This document shows, piece after piece, positions 38,182 to 46,310 of a DNA stretch of 64,000 bases (position 1 is the stretch's first letter; every line of letters starts with the position of its first letter). The position numbers and the translations under genes are program-made. Origin of the DNA: Chloroflexota bacterium (GTDB taxonomy: Bacteria > Chloroflexota > UBA6077 > SHYK01); the NCBI GenBank assembly GCA_009692845.1, contig SHYK01000003.1, positions 253,956 to 317,955 of the forward strand, in the 5' to 3' direction. The notes under the pieces were generated by a model. It was not told the DNA's origin, did not search any database, and worked only from the letters and a program-made list of their open reading frames with translations.

Positions 38182-38225
38182 AAAAAGTTAGGAACCGGAG
38201 CAATCCTCCGGCTCCTAACTTTTTG
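38182..38225 (+). terminator. Strong intrinsic terminator
   Basis: AAAAAGTTAGGA-CCGGAG pairs with CTCCGG-TCCTAACTTTTT. This is a long stem with A/T tails on both sides, so it works in both directions. It ends the amidohydrolase transcript. Confidence 0.9.
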
Positions 38226-38379
38226 ATCGGCGGGCACAAGATCAGGAAGTAAGGGACGACCAGGTGCCTTGATGGGCAAAGAAAAGGTCTTGTGCTCTCA
38301 TCAATCCAGACGAAAGACATGCGTCGCTTTCTGGAGCTTTAGGTCCGGCCAGAGGGCTCGGGCCACCCTAGGCACGTAA

Positions 38380-38541
38380 TCAGCGACGAGCACGGCGAAA
38401 CCGATGCCCGGCTGCCATGAAGGCAACCAATGCCAGGTGATAGAGGCGGAGCGCCACCTGGGCGATCCCGGCCATCACCGCAATTCCCATAACGCTTGCG
38501 AACACCAGGTCGATCGTGCGAAGCCGAAGCATTCTGCTCAT
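38380..38541 (-). CDS. Small single-span membrane protein
   Basis: This 53-residue product starts MSRMLRLRTIDLVFASVMGI and continues AVMAGIAQVALRLYHLALVA, ending in basic residues. One or two membrane segments are likely. The ATG at 38541 has GGAGGA 5 nt upstream, which supports a real gene. I do not recognise a family. It is isolated between two terminators. Confidence 0.45.
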   Translation of the reverse strand: MSRMLRLRTIDLVFASVMGIAVMAGIAQVALRLYHLALVAFMAAGHRFRRARR

Positions 38542-39161
38542 CGATTCCTCCGCGGTCATACAGGGTGGCAACTGGTGCCGCCCTGCATGATTTCACGCTA
38601 GTCCAGCCGGGGCTGATGGGCGCCCATTCGACGGGTAGTTCTCGGCGCACCGGTGGGTAGTCAGAATAGGTGGGTAGTTACAGCGAGAGAGCCCCGGGCA
38701 ACCGCCCGGGGCTCTTACTCACACTTATTTTCTTTTTCGGGTGGGTTCCGATCTTTCTTGGTTGCCCCATTATCAGGCTCGGAAGCGGATCGGCCGTAGG
38801 CGATCCCTTCCCTGGTTTAGATCGGATGCCCGGTGCGGCTTGCCTTCCATTGTCCTTCAGGAAGGCGGACATGACCAGCCCTCGTCTGTCCGAACCGGAC
38901 CAGCTTCAGTTCCAAGTCCCCTCCTTCCGGGTGCGCTTGGCTTCCTGGACTTCCTTCTCTGCAACGCCCCGTGCCTTAGTGTCCCCGGTTCCCTGGATCG
39001 GTGCCCTGGGCGCCGGGGCGGTTTCTCACTAGCCCGCGGGGTAGGAAATGCACCAAATCGCCAGGTTTTTGGGGTCGTCTTGTCAATCCATGGGTTCGCC
39101 CGGCCGGGCGATAATGACCAGGTTCAGGATAATGCCCGCGTTCAGATGGAAGGTGGAGTGG
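38542..39161. other. Long non-coding stretch before the Lon-like gene
   Basis: Apart from the terminator at 38688-38716, I see no gene. Plus-strand reading frames here lack ribosome sites and a family resemblance. The Lon-like frame is open from 39048 but the sequence before 39162 is unlike the family. Confidence 0.5.
38688..38716 (+). terminator. Perfect 12-bp GC-rich hairpin
   Basis: AGAGCCCCGGGC, loop AACC, GCCCGGGGCTCT, then TACTCACACTTATTTTCTTTT. This could terminate plus-strand transcripts; nothing obvious precedes it. Confidence 0.75.
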
Positions 39162-41594
39162 ATGAAGGACTCGCTCGAACCCCTGGCACCGGAGCGATTG
39201 GCCTGGCGATGTGACCCGGCCAGTTTGGGCTTCGACTTTACTGATGAGATTCCGCCCCTGGAGGGCTTGGTGGGGCAGGATCGGGCATTGGGGGCAATCG
39301 AGCTGGGCCTCGATCTGGAGGCGCCTGGCTACAACTTGTACGTCGCAGGGCCGGCTGGTTCCGGGCGGACCACCACGGTCCAGAGGGAGGCTGCGCGGCT
39401 GGCCGCGCGGAAACCCACCCCGGGCGACTGGTGTTACATCAACAATTTTGAGGTCCCCTACCGTCCGCTCGCAGTCCTGCTGCCGACCGGAATGGGTCCC
39501 GAGTTCGCCCGGGACCTCGAGGGATTGGTCACGAGCTTTCGGCAGGAGATCCCGAAGCTGTTGGAGAGTGAAGGCTTCCAAAGGCGGCGCGCAGAAATCG
39601 TACGCTCGGCCAGCGAGCGGCATGAATCGGCGATGGCCGACGTTTCGGCTTTCGCTCGCAAGCTCGGATTCGGAGTCCAGCTCACTCCGGGTCAGGTTAT
39701 GGTCGTGCCACTGCATCCATCGGGCGAGCCCATGAAATCGGAGGAGTTCGAGCAGCTCACGCCGGAGGTCAAGACCGATCTGCAGGAGCGCAACCACCGC
39801 GTCCAGGACGAGCTGGACAAGTCCTTCTTGACCCATCGCCACTTGGACCAGGAGGCTCAGGAACACCTCGAGGCACTGAGCCGCGAGTTCGCTGAGCTGG
39901 GCGTCGGGCACCTTTTCGACGCGCTCCGAATGAAATACGCCGGCTACCTGAAGCTTGTTGAGTACCTGTCCACCGTCCAGTCTGACCTCGTGGCCCACGT
40001 GGACGCTTTCCGCGAGGCGCCCCGCGATGGACCGGAGGGGGCTCAAGAGGTGGTGCATCGCACCGTCGACGGGAAGTACGCCGTCAACGCACTGGTGAGC
40101 AACGCCCCCGCGGGTGGCGCTCCCATTGTGTTCGAGCCCAATCCAACCTACTACAACCTGGTCGGTCGGATCGACTACAAGCCGGGCCCCACCTCGATGG
40201 CGACCGATTTGACGCTCATCAAGCCGGGGGCGCTCCATCGCGCTAACGGGGGATTCTTGATCATGCAGGCGCGGGACCTCCTGCTGAGCCCGCATGCCTG
40301 GGAAGCGCTCAAGCGCGCGCTGCGGGATGGAGAGATTCGGGTTGAGAATCTCGGGGATCAGCTCAGTCCCTTGCCGACCACGACGTTGCAGCCCGAGCCT
40401 ATCCCGTTGTCGGTCAAAGTGATATTGATCGGAGATGTCCAGACTTACATGACCCTCTACCAGATGGATGAGGATTTCTCTACTCTGTTCAAAGTGAAGG
40501 CCCAGTTCGCCGCCGCGATGGATCGCACCGACGAGGCGATCCGGGCAATTGCCGGCTTTGTCAGTGGGCAGGTGCACTCACTCGGCGGTCCCGCCTTCAG
40601 TCGGGAGGCAGTCGCGCGAGTCGTCGAGCATGCGAGTCGTTTGGCGGAAGACCAGGATCGCCTCGCGACTCGGTTCGATGGGCTGGGCGAGCTAGTGGTT
40701 GAGGCCTCTCACTGGGCCAGACAGGAGTCGGCGGACCGAGTCGGGGCGGAGCATGTCGACAAAGCGCTGGCCTCTCGCGAGCAACGGGTCAATCTGGTCG
40801 AAGAGGAGCTGCACCGAGTCATCCAGCAGGGAACGATCGCGATCGATACGGATGCGAGCGTGGTCGGGCAGGTCAATGGGCTCTCGGTGTTGGATCTCGG
40901 CGATCACACGTTTGGCCAGCCCTCTCGAATCACCGCGAGCGTGGGGATGGGCTCCGAAGGGGTCATCAACATCGAGCGAGAGGCGCATCTTTCGGGGCCA
41001 ACCCACAACAAGGGCGTCCTCATTCTCAGTGGTTATCTAAGGGAGCAATACGCCAGCAATGCGCCCCTTGCGCTCTCTGCCGGCCTGGCATTTGAGCAGA
41101 GCTACGGAGGGGTCGACGGGGATAGCGCCTCGACCGCTGAGCTTTGCGCGCTTATTTCCGCGATCGCCGACGTGCCGATTCGGCAGAGTATCGCGGTCAC
41201 CGGATCGATCAACCAGCGGGGCCAGATCCAAGCGGTCGGCGGAGTCACCCACAAGATCGAAGGTTTCTTTGCCGTGTGCGAGGCCCGCGGATTGACCGGC
41301 GAGCAAGGGGTGACCATCCCGGCGAGCAATGTGCGTCATCTCGTGCTCAAGCGCGAGGTCGTGAAGGCGGTGGCCGAGGGCAAGTTCAGGATCTGGGGAC
41401 TGCGTACTTTGGATGAGGCGCTAGAGCTGCTCACCGGGATACCGGCGGGGGCGCGAGCGGAGGACGGCTCTTATCCGGAGGGGACGGTCCACTACCGTGC
41501 TCAGCGCCGGCTGAATCAGATGGCTGCAACGCTGGCCCAGTTCGGAGGGAACAGCGTCCCCCAGCGTGCAGCGGTGGCCGACGACCTGAACTAG
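39162..41594 (+). CDS. Lon-like ATP-dependent protease (AAA_32 type)
   Basis: This 810-residue protein belongs to the Lon-related family with an AAA_32 N-terminal ATPase. Residues 63-70 are GPAGSGRT, a P-loop where the usual Lys is Arg. A long coiled-coil insert (KTDLQERNHRVQDELDKSFL) follows, with the second ATPase half at KPGALHRANGGFLIMQARDL. The C-terminal protease domain has catalytic Ser655 in DGDSASTAEL and Lys698 in GGVTHKIEGFF, the Lon dyad. No Lon N-domain is present. It should degrade unfolded or specific proteins in the cytosol. The ATG at 39162 has GGTGGAG upstream. The ATPase activity needs testing given the Arg. Confidence 0.9.
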   Translation: MKDSLEPLAPERLAWRCDPASLGFDFTDEIPPLEGLVGQDRALGAIELGLDLEAPGYNLYVAGPAGSGRTTTVQREAARLAARKPTPGDWCYINNFEVPYRPLAVLLPTGMGPEFARDLEGLVTSFRQEIPKLLESEGFQRRRAEIVRSASERHESAMADVSAFARKLGFGVQLTPGQVMVVPLHPSGEPMKSEEFEQLTPEVKTDLQERNHRVQDELDKSFLTHRHLDQEAQEHLEALSREFAELGVGHLFDALRMKYAGYLKLVEYLSTVQSDLVAHVDAFREAPRDGPEGAQEVVHRTVDGKYAVNALVSNAPAGGAPIVFEPNPTYYNLVGRIDYKPGPTSMATDLTLIKPGALHRANGGFLIMQARDLLLSPHAWEALKRALRDGEIRVENLGDQLSPLPTTTLQPEPIPLSVKVILIGDVQTYMTLYQMDEDFSTLFKVKAQFAAAMDRTDEAIRAIAGFVSGQVHSLGGPAFSREAVARVVEHASRLAEDQDRLATRFDGLGELVVEASHWARQESADRVGAEHVDKALASREQRVNLVEEELHRVIQQGTIAIDTDASVVGQVNGLSVLDLGDHTFGQPSRITASVGMGSEGVINIEREAHLSGPTHNKGVLILSGYLREQYASNAPLALSAGLAFEQSYGGVDGDSASTAELCALISAIADVPIRQSIAVTGSINQRGQIQAVGGVTHKIEGFFAVCEARGLTGEQGVTIPASNVRHLVLKREVVKAVAEGKFRIWGLRTLDEALELLTGIPAGARAEDGSYPEGTVHYRAQRRLNQMAATLAQFGGNSVPQRAAVADDLN

Positions 41595-41604
41595 TTGTCC
41601 TGAC

Positions 41605-41695
41605 CGACTGACGGGCTCATCCGTCGTCGAGTCGCCGCCGGGGACCCGTGGAGTAGGGCCGACGTACCGAAGACCTCCTAATCTGGACCAGCGCG
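41605..41695 (+). repeat. Direct repeat copy A
   Basis: A ~90-bp sequence containing GGCTCATCCG, GTGGAGTAGGGC, GTACCGAA and CCTCCTAATCTGG. It shares about 80% identity by eye with copy B at 45203. It sits between the convergent Lon-like and solute-binding genes. Confidence 0.8.
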
Positions 41696-43474
41696 CTATG
41701 AACCGATGGCCTCCCACGCGTGGATGTTCCCGGTGTTCCCACGGGTATAGATATTTCCTGCCATGGGGCCCACGATCCTCTTCGAGAAGACGAGTCCTAG
41801 CGGACCCGGGTACATCGGGAAGAGGGGGAGCTGGTCCATGAGCATCTCCTGCATCTGCACTTCGAGCTGCCTTTGTGGGGTAATGTCGATCGCGTTACTC
41901 CACCGCGTCGCGAGACCGTCGAACCGCGGATTGCTCCACCCGGCCCGATTGTCGCCCACCCAGGCATTCTCCTCGCTCGGGATGGCCTGCGTATGGAGGG
42001 TCAGGTAGTGCGAGGGGAAGCGAACAACGTAGTTGGCCACCCTTCCCCCTTCCTGCTCATTGTGGAACACCCAACTGCGTTGGTCGGCCGCACGGAGGCC
42101 TGCAGGGGGGGAGGGAATCGGGTGAACGATCTCCATGCCCGCCTGCTCCAACAGGTGGCCCCAGGTCAGACTTTCTTGGGTGTTGTTGACGTCAACTTGC
42201 GCCGCATTGCAGCAGTAGAAGGTTGGAACCTTTTCCCCGGTTGCCTTGTTGTGGAGGACGCCGTTGATGGTGCCCCATCCCGCTTCCTCGAATAGCTGTT
42301 GCCCACGCCTCGGGTCGTAGTCCCAACTTGGCACGCGCTGTTGCTGCAGCATCGGATAAATGGGCTGCGCCCGTAGGGCAAGGTACTGGGAAACCTCGGT
42401 ATACCCTTGGTGGAGCACGTCCACGATCTCCTGACGGTCGATACTCGCCAACATCGCTTGGCGGAATCGTTGATTCTGCCAGGGGACCCCCGCGACTTTG
42501 AGGCTCAAGAATAGGGCGCGAATGTCGACCGGGGAGTTGATGACAGTCCCCCCTGAACTCCCCCAGGCGCGCGCGATCTCTTTCATCTGGTCGGGCCTAA
42601 TGGCCATGCCAGCACTCACTACGTCGATGTCACCCGCAAGCACCCGCGCGGTCACCACGTTGACATCGGTCGAAGAAATGAGGTTCAGGACGTCGATCTT
42701 CGGGCGCCCCAGAAAATAGCGGTCGAATGCTTCGGCCACGAGCTGGATCCCTGGCTCGAAGGCGGTAACCCGGTACGGTCCCAGTCCAAGGTATTCCGCA
42801 CCCCACACCCGGCTCGCCGTGAACGCCTCGGGGCTTAGCGTGCGGTAGAGAGGCTCGACCTGATGCCGCGCGATGGCGGTGACGCCATCCAGGATCTGGA
42901 TGTGCGCAGTCAGTGATGGCGCCTTCCATTTCACCACCAGCGTGTGATCGTCGGTGGCCTGGACGCTGCTAACCAGTCGCAGTGCATCCCGGTCGGGCAC
43001 AGCAAGCGCTGGATCAATTGCCACTTCGTAGCCGAAGACGAAATCGTGAGCCGTAACGGGAGCACCGTCGTGCCAATAGACGTCAGGACGCAGCTTCCAG
43101 GTGAGCTCCATGGTCTGGTCAGCGTTTACGATCCAGTCGCCGTCCTGAATGCTCGGCACCTTCTGGGCAACCAGCGGGATGACGTTGTAGTTCTGATCGA
43201 CGCTGCTCAGTGAGGAGTGAAAGATGAGCCAGCGCTCGGACCCCGCGGTGGTTCCTCCACCGCCGTGTCGTCCGAAGCTAGTGATCACCGTGGTGTCCGC
43301 TCGGGCGAACCCCATGGTGAGCGTCTTCGGGCTGGTGCGGGTAGAAACTGCCGAATCCTTCGCGGCGGGGCTTTGACCGGCTGGCACACAGGCGACGGCC
43401 AGTAAAGATGCTAACGCGACGGACTTGACAATTCTCAACAGTGAACGTGCCCTTTTGTGAACCGAGTCGGTCAT
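41696..43474 (-). CDS. ABC-type oligopeptide-binding lipoprotein (SBP_bac_5)
   Basis: This 592-residue family-5 solute-binding protein has a lipoprotein signal ending LASLLAVAC. It contains LTWKLRPDVYWHDGAPVTAH (family signature), GLGPYRVTAFEPG, FRQAMLASIDRQEIVDVL and a C-terminal FPMYPGPLGLVFS. The start has GAAGGAGGG. It has no adjacent permease or ATPase genes. It is a distant paralogue of the protein at 15346. It ends directly at repeat copy A. Confidence 0.9.
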   Translation of the reverse strand: MTDSVHKRARSLLRIVKSVALASLLAVACVPAGQSPAAKDSAVSTRTSPKTLTMGFARADTTVITSFGRHGGGGTTAGSERWLIFHSSLSSVDQNYNVIPLVAQKVPSIQDGDWIVNADQTMELTWKLRPDVYWHDGAPVTAHDFVFGYEVAIDPALAVPDRDALRLVSSVQATDDHTLVVKWKAPSLTAHIQILDGVTAIARHQVEPLYRTLSPEAFTASRVWGAEYLGLGPYRVTAFEPGIQLVAEAFDRYFLGRPKIDVLNLISSTDVNVVTARVLAGDIDVVSAGMAIRPDQMKEIARAWGSSGGTVINSPVDIRALFLSLKVAGVPWQNQRFRQAMLASIDRQEIVDVLHQGYTEVSQYLALRAQPIYPMLQQQRVPSWDYDPRRGQQLFEEAGWGTINGVLHNKATGEKVPTFYCCNAAQVDVNNTQESLTWGHLLEQAGMEIVHPIPSPPAGLRAADQRSWVFHNEQEGGRVANYVVRFPSHYLTLHTQAIPSEENAWVGDNRAGWSNPRFDGLATRWSNAIDITPQRQLEVQMQEMLMDQLPLFPMYPGPLGLVFSKRIVGPMAGNIYTRGNTGNIHAWEAIGS

Positions 43475-43588
43475 CGAGCCCTCCTTCTAGATGGAACCCA
43501 GAGAACATCCGAAACCTGTCGGCAAAGCAGAGACGGATGCGGGAAAGAACCTGAGCTAGCTAGTTACTTACTGCGCGCGGCGTGACCC

Positions 43589-43705
43589 CTACGGTCCGTA
43601 GAAGCGGCGTGGATTATCGTCGAGGATGTTTCGTGCCAATATCTGCGGGAATCTCTCCGTCCACGCCTCTCACTCAACCACGTGCGCGTCTGAGTCAATC
43701 CGCAA
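43589..43705 (-). pseudogene. Amidohydrolase fossil: N- and C-terminal ends fused by deletion
   Basis: A ribosome site (AAGGAG) and TTG start lead into LRIDSDAHVVE, the N-terminus typical of this family (compare IDSDAHVIE in the gene at 44926). An in-frame TGA follows. Then the same frame reads EAWTERFPQILARNILDDN and PRRFYGP, a classic C-terminus, before TAG. About 300 central codons are missing. Such an in-frame deletion leaves a 39-codon scar. Confidence 0.8.
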
Positions 43706-43834
43706 GTTGTTGTGCTCCTTGCTCCCGGCAGGTGGCCACCATAATGCTACTCAATTGCTGCGAGTCCAACGATTGAGGGTTAGCTTTCCGTCAAGCAGCA
43801 TGGACGCAAAACACCATGGACGAGCTGCAGAGGG
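43706..43834. other. Short gap between amidohydrolase and its fossil
   Basis: No gene seen. The upstream 114 bp (43475-43588) is also without features, apart from the solute-binding-protein ribosome site. Confidence 0.4.
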
Positions 43835-44926
43835 TCAATTGACATCCAATGCGTAGAGAGCCTTGGGATTGTCTCCGGCGATCCGGCGCCACTGGTCCTG
43901 GCTGATGTCACACTCCTCCTTCAGGAGGCGGAACGTCGCCAGTTCGCTCGACTGGTCGGTGTGCCCGTAGTCGGTGCCTGACACCAGGTTGTGTTCCCCC
44001 GTCCATTTGAGCACGTAGGGAACATCGTCGTCAGACTGACAGGCTACATAGACCCGCTTTTGTTCGAGCAGGTTGGCAGGAGTCTCTTTTCCCTGGCGGC
44101 GCAGTCGGCTCCGCAGATCGATTAACGCGTGCGGCACCCATCCAGCCCCCGACTCCAGAAAGCCGAATCGCAAGGTGGGAAACACATCGAGGACTTCGCT
44201 CATCAGGAGTGCGTGGCATGCGCCGGCATTGGCGAGCCGAAGCGTCCAGAACGCTGCTCCTCCGTTCCTCTGCGACAGAAGTCGGACCATTTCACGATTG
44301 GAGTTGCCAATGTGGACGGCGATAGCTATGTTCGCCGCGCTTACCGCCTCGTAGAGCGGATAGAAGTACGGGTCGTGGAGGAGGCGCTCGCCCTCAACCG
44401 GCCGCATGAAGACCGCGCACGCCCCGTGTTCTTTGGCCCATTTGAGCTCGTCCAGGGTGTCGGGCATGCTTAGGAATGGCAACACGCAGGACCATTGGAG
44501 GCGACCGTTCGACCGAGCGTAACCGTCGTACATCCAGCGATTCCAGGCTCGGCAAAGAGCAACGTCAGTGGCAGGCTCATTCGCGACTGCACGGATCCAG
44601 AGAGTCGAGTGGCAAACCTGAATGTCCACACCCAGCTCATCCATATGGCGCAGTCGTGCGGGCACGTCCACGAGTTCTTTGGCCCCGGCTGGAGTGACTA
44701 GCTCCCGCCCAGTCCGGCGGGACTGTTCTTCAAGCTGCTCCTGCGTCGCTGCGACTGATCCAGCTCCAGTCGAGCTGATCTGACCGTCGATGAGCCAGCC
44801 CGCGCCACGCAATGTGCCGTCCCGGCCCTCTCTCCAGACCGGTCGGAACCGCTGCTCGGATGGCTCGAGGTAGTCCCAGACGGTCTCGGTCTCGATTACG
44901 TGGGCGTCCGAATCAATGACTACCAT
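43835..44926 (-). CDS. Amidohydrolase-2 family (decarboxylase-like) protein
   Basis: This is a 363-residue metal-dependent hydrolase/decarboxylase. It opens MVVIDSDAHVIETETVWDYL, which provides the first metal region. IAVHIGNSNREMVRL has the barrel His, FGFLESGAGWVPHALIDL the family Glu region, and LVSGTDYGHTDQSSE the final Asp. The ATG at 44926 has AAGGAGAGCAAA; an in-frame GTG 15 bp earlier is less likely. It is close to the amidohydrolase fossil and may be its paralogue. The substrate is unknown. Confidence 0.88.
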   Translation of the reverse strand: MVVIDSDAHVIETETVWDYLEPSEQRFRPVWREGRDGTLRGAGWLIDGQISSTGAGSVAATQEQLEEQSRRTGRELVTPAGAKELVDVPARLRHMDELGVDIQVCHSTLWIRAVANEPATDVALCRAWNRWMYDGYARSNGRLQWSCVLPFLSMPDTLDELKWAKEHGACAVFMRPVEGERLLHDPYFYPLYEAVSAANIAIAVHIGNSNREMVRLLSQRNGGAAFWTLRLANAGACHALLMSEVLDVFPTLRFGFLESGAGWVPHALIDLRSRLRRQGKETPANLLEQKRVYVACQSDDDVPYVLKWTGEHNLVSGTDYGHTDQSSELATFRLLKEECDISQDQWRRIAGDNPKALYALDVN

Positions 44927-45202
44927 TTTGCTCTCCTTCACCAGATTAATGGTCGGGTGTCCGAGAAAACGGACCTAAGTCAGAGCAGGCATTTGATGCC
45001 TAGGCTCGGTCGGGACCGGTTCTGATCTGGCACCATTGACAGGCCGACGAGCGAGCCCATGATAGTTGGTTCGGCCAGCATCGTCCATGCATTCACGGCG
45101 ATTGGGTGGCGTCAAACGGCCGCTGCTCTGGCTCAGTTCTGAAGTAGCAGTATTCTCCAGCGTGCAGTGTCGCAGGACGAACGAGCTAGTGAAATGCGGC
45201 CC
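44927..45202. other. Gap with no clear gene
   Basis: Only weak readings are found. A plus-strand fragment (IVGSASIVHAFTAIGWRQTA, near 45,060-45,140) resembles protein but has no assigned family. Confidence 0.4.
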
Positions 45203-45288
45203 CGATGACTGGCTCATCCGGCGTCGAGCCGCCGCGCGGGCTTGTGGAGTAGGGCTGAGGTACCGAACCTCCTAATCTGGGCCAGCGC
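45203..45288 (+). repeat. Direct repeat copy B
   Basis: This copy has the same order of blocks as copy A at 41605 (GGCTCATCCG, GTGGAGTAGGGC, GTACCGAA, CCTCCTAATCTGG) in the same orientation. Together the copies frame 3.6 kb that holds the binding lipoprotein, the fossil and an amidohydrolase. Confidence 0.8.
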
Positions 45289-45302
45289 CGACGCTAACGG
45301 CT

Positions 45303-45560
45303 TCAGGACCGCCCGGAAAACTGCAGGAGACTCTCGATCATGGCGTTGGCGCCGGCCCCCCCAGTTGGGTCAATCAGGACTTCGCCGGGGCCGAATTCGG
45401 TGGGCTCAATAAATCGCTCACGAAGCCGCTCGACGGTCTCCCAGGTTGCATCCGAGACCCGGTCCTGGTTTGCTTCTCGCGCCATCATGCGCGCTTTTCG
45501 GACTTCGTCTGGGCAGGTCACCAGGATGAGGACAAAACGAGCGCCAACTCGGTGAGCCAT
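45303..45560 (-). pseudogene. C-terminal fragment of a P-loop (AAA_33-like) kinase
   Basis: The 85-residue frame reads AHRVGARFVLILVTCPDEVR, KARMMAREANQDRVSDATWE and RLRERFIEPTEF, then a C-terminal VLIDPTGG. This is the second half of small P-loop kinases that phosphorylate small molecules. The N-terminal half with Walker A is missing: the upstream DNA belongs to a plus-strand gene. The ATG at 45560 is merely an internal Met. Confidence 0.65.
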
Positions 45561-45580
45561 TGGGCGGGCCGGCCAACCAG

Positions 45581-45802
45581 ATGGCTCCGGCCAACCCGGC
45601 CCAGAAGACCCGGCAGGAGATTCACGGTACCGTCCAATCCATTCGCCACGCCGGGGCGGTCGTAGAGATCACGATCCAGATTGCCGTTAGCCAGGAGCTC
45701 GTCATCTCCACCAATGAATCGATGCTCAAGCTGCTGGAGATTGAAGAGAGCCAGCCCACCACCCTGAGCATCCAGTCATCGGCGATCTTCTTCTCGAAGT
45801 AG
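45581..45802 (+). CDS. Small TOBE-like domain protein
   Basis: This 73-residue protein reads QEIHGTVQSIRHAGAVVEIT, IQIAVSQELVISTNESMLKL and ends in SIQSSAIFFSK. This beta-rich pattern resembles a single TOBE domain, used in molybdate or small-anion binding. No other molybdate genes are near. The ATG at 45581 gives MAPANPAQKT. Confidence that it is expressed is moderate. Confidence 0.5.
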   Translation: MAPANPAQKTRQEIHGTVQSIRHAGAVVEITIQIAVSQELVISTNESMLKLLEIEESQPTTLSIQSSAIFFSK

Positions 45803-45835
45803 GCGGCAATCCACCGTTTGTCCTAAGATGCATTT

Positions 45836-46126
45836 ATGATCGTGATCGACGCCGTGCTGGTGGTTTTCCTGGTCGGGATGACCATTTATCAAGTGGGCCG
45901 GATCCGCAAAATGATCCCGCGGCGTCCCCATACTCCTCAAGCGAACCAGACCTTGCCCCCGCCCTGTCCACGGTGTGGGCAGGCCGCCCGAGCCCGGGCC
46001 ACCCGCTGGGAGCTGGATGAAGATTTGCAGCGCTCCTTCATCTGGCGACGGATCGTCTGCGCGGCTTGTGGCTTCGATGAGTGGATGCAAGTAGCCTCGG
46101 AAGCGCGCCCCCGGACCTCGCGCTAG
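45836..46126 (+). CDS. Small membrane-anchored zinc-ribbon protein
   Basis: This 96-residue protein has one N-terminal membrane helix (IDAVLVVFLVGMTIYQVGRI), a short linker and a zinc ribbon with two CxxC pairs (CPRCGQ and CAACGF). The architecture suggests an adaptor at the membrane; the role is unknown. The ATG at 45836 lies 33 bp after the TOBE-like gene stop and may be co-transcribed. Confidence 0.65.
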   Translation: MIVIDAVLVVFLVGMTIYQVGRIRKMIPRRPHTPQANQTLPPPCPRCGQAARARATRWELDEDLQRSFIWRRIVCAACGFDEWMQVASEARPRTSR

Positions 46127-46266
46127 GTCGTGTAGGTCGAACCCGCCGCCCAGGCCACCCCCGTCGAACCCGCCGACGGAGACCGCCTCGACCGGTGGAG
46201 GATTTACGCCATCCTATCGAAGGATTTCTCGGGCGTCTACTGGAAGATTTAGTCCCGTCCAATAAA

Positions 46267-46280
46267 GGTTACCGGTAACC
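46267..46280. promoter_or_regulatory. 14-bp perfect palindrome
   Basis: GGTTACCGGTAACC lies in the gap between two convergent genes (zinc-ribbon and panE-like). Its symmetry suits a dimeric repressor site or a short hairpin, but its location between 3' ends makes regulation of promoters unlikely. Confidence 0.35.
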
Positions 46281-46310
46281 ATGAGGAGAAGTCGACGGAC
46301 TCTCGCTCCG

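Noticed and set aside
38670-39032. 120-residue plus-strand frame
   Set aside because: It starts within a terminator hairpin and its composition is not protein-like. No ribosome site.
38976-40577. 533-residue minus-strand frame opposite the Lon-like gene
   Set aside because: It has no motif, and the Lon-like protein on the plus strand is clear.
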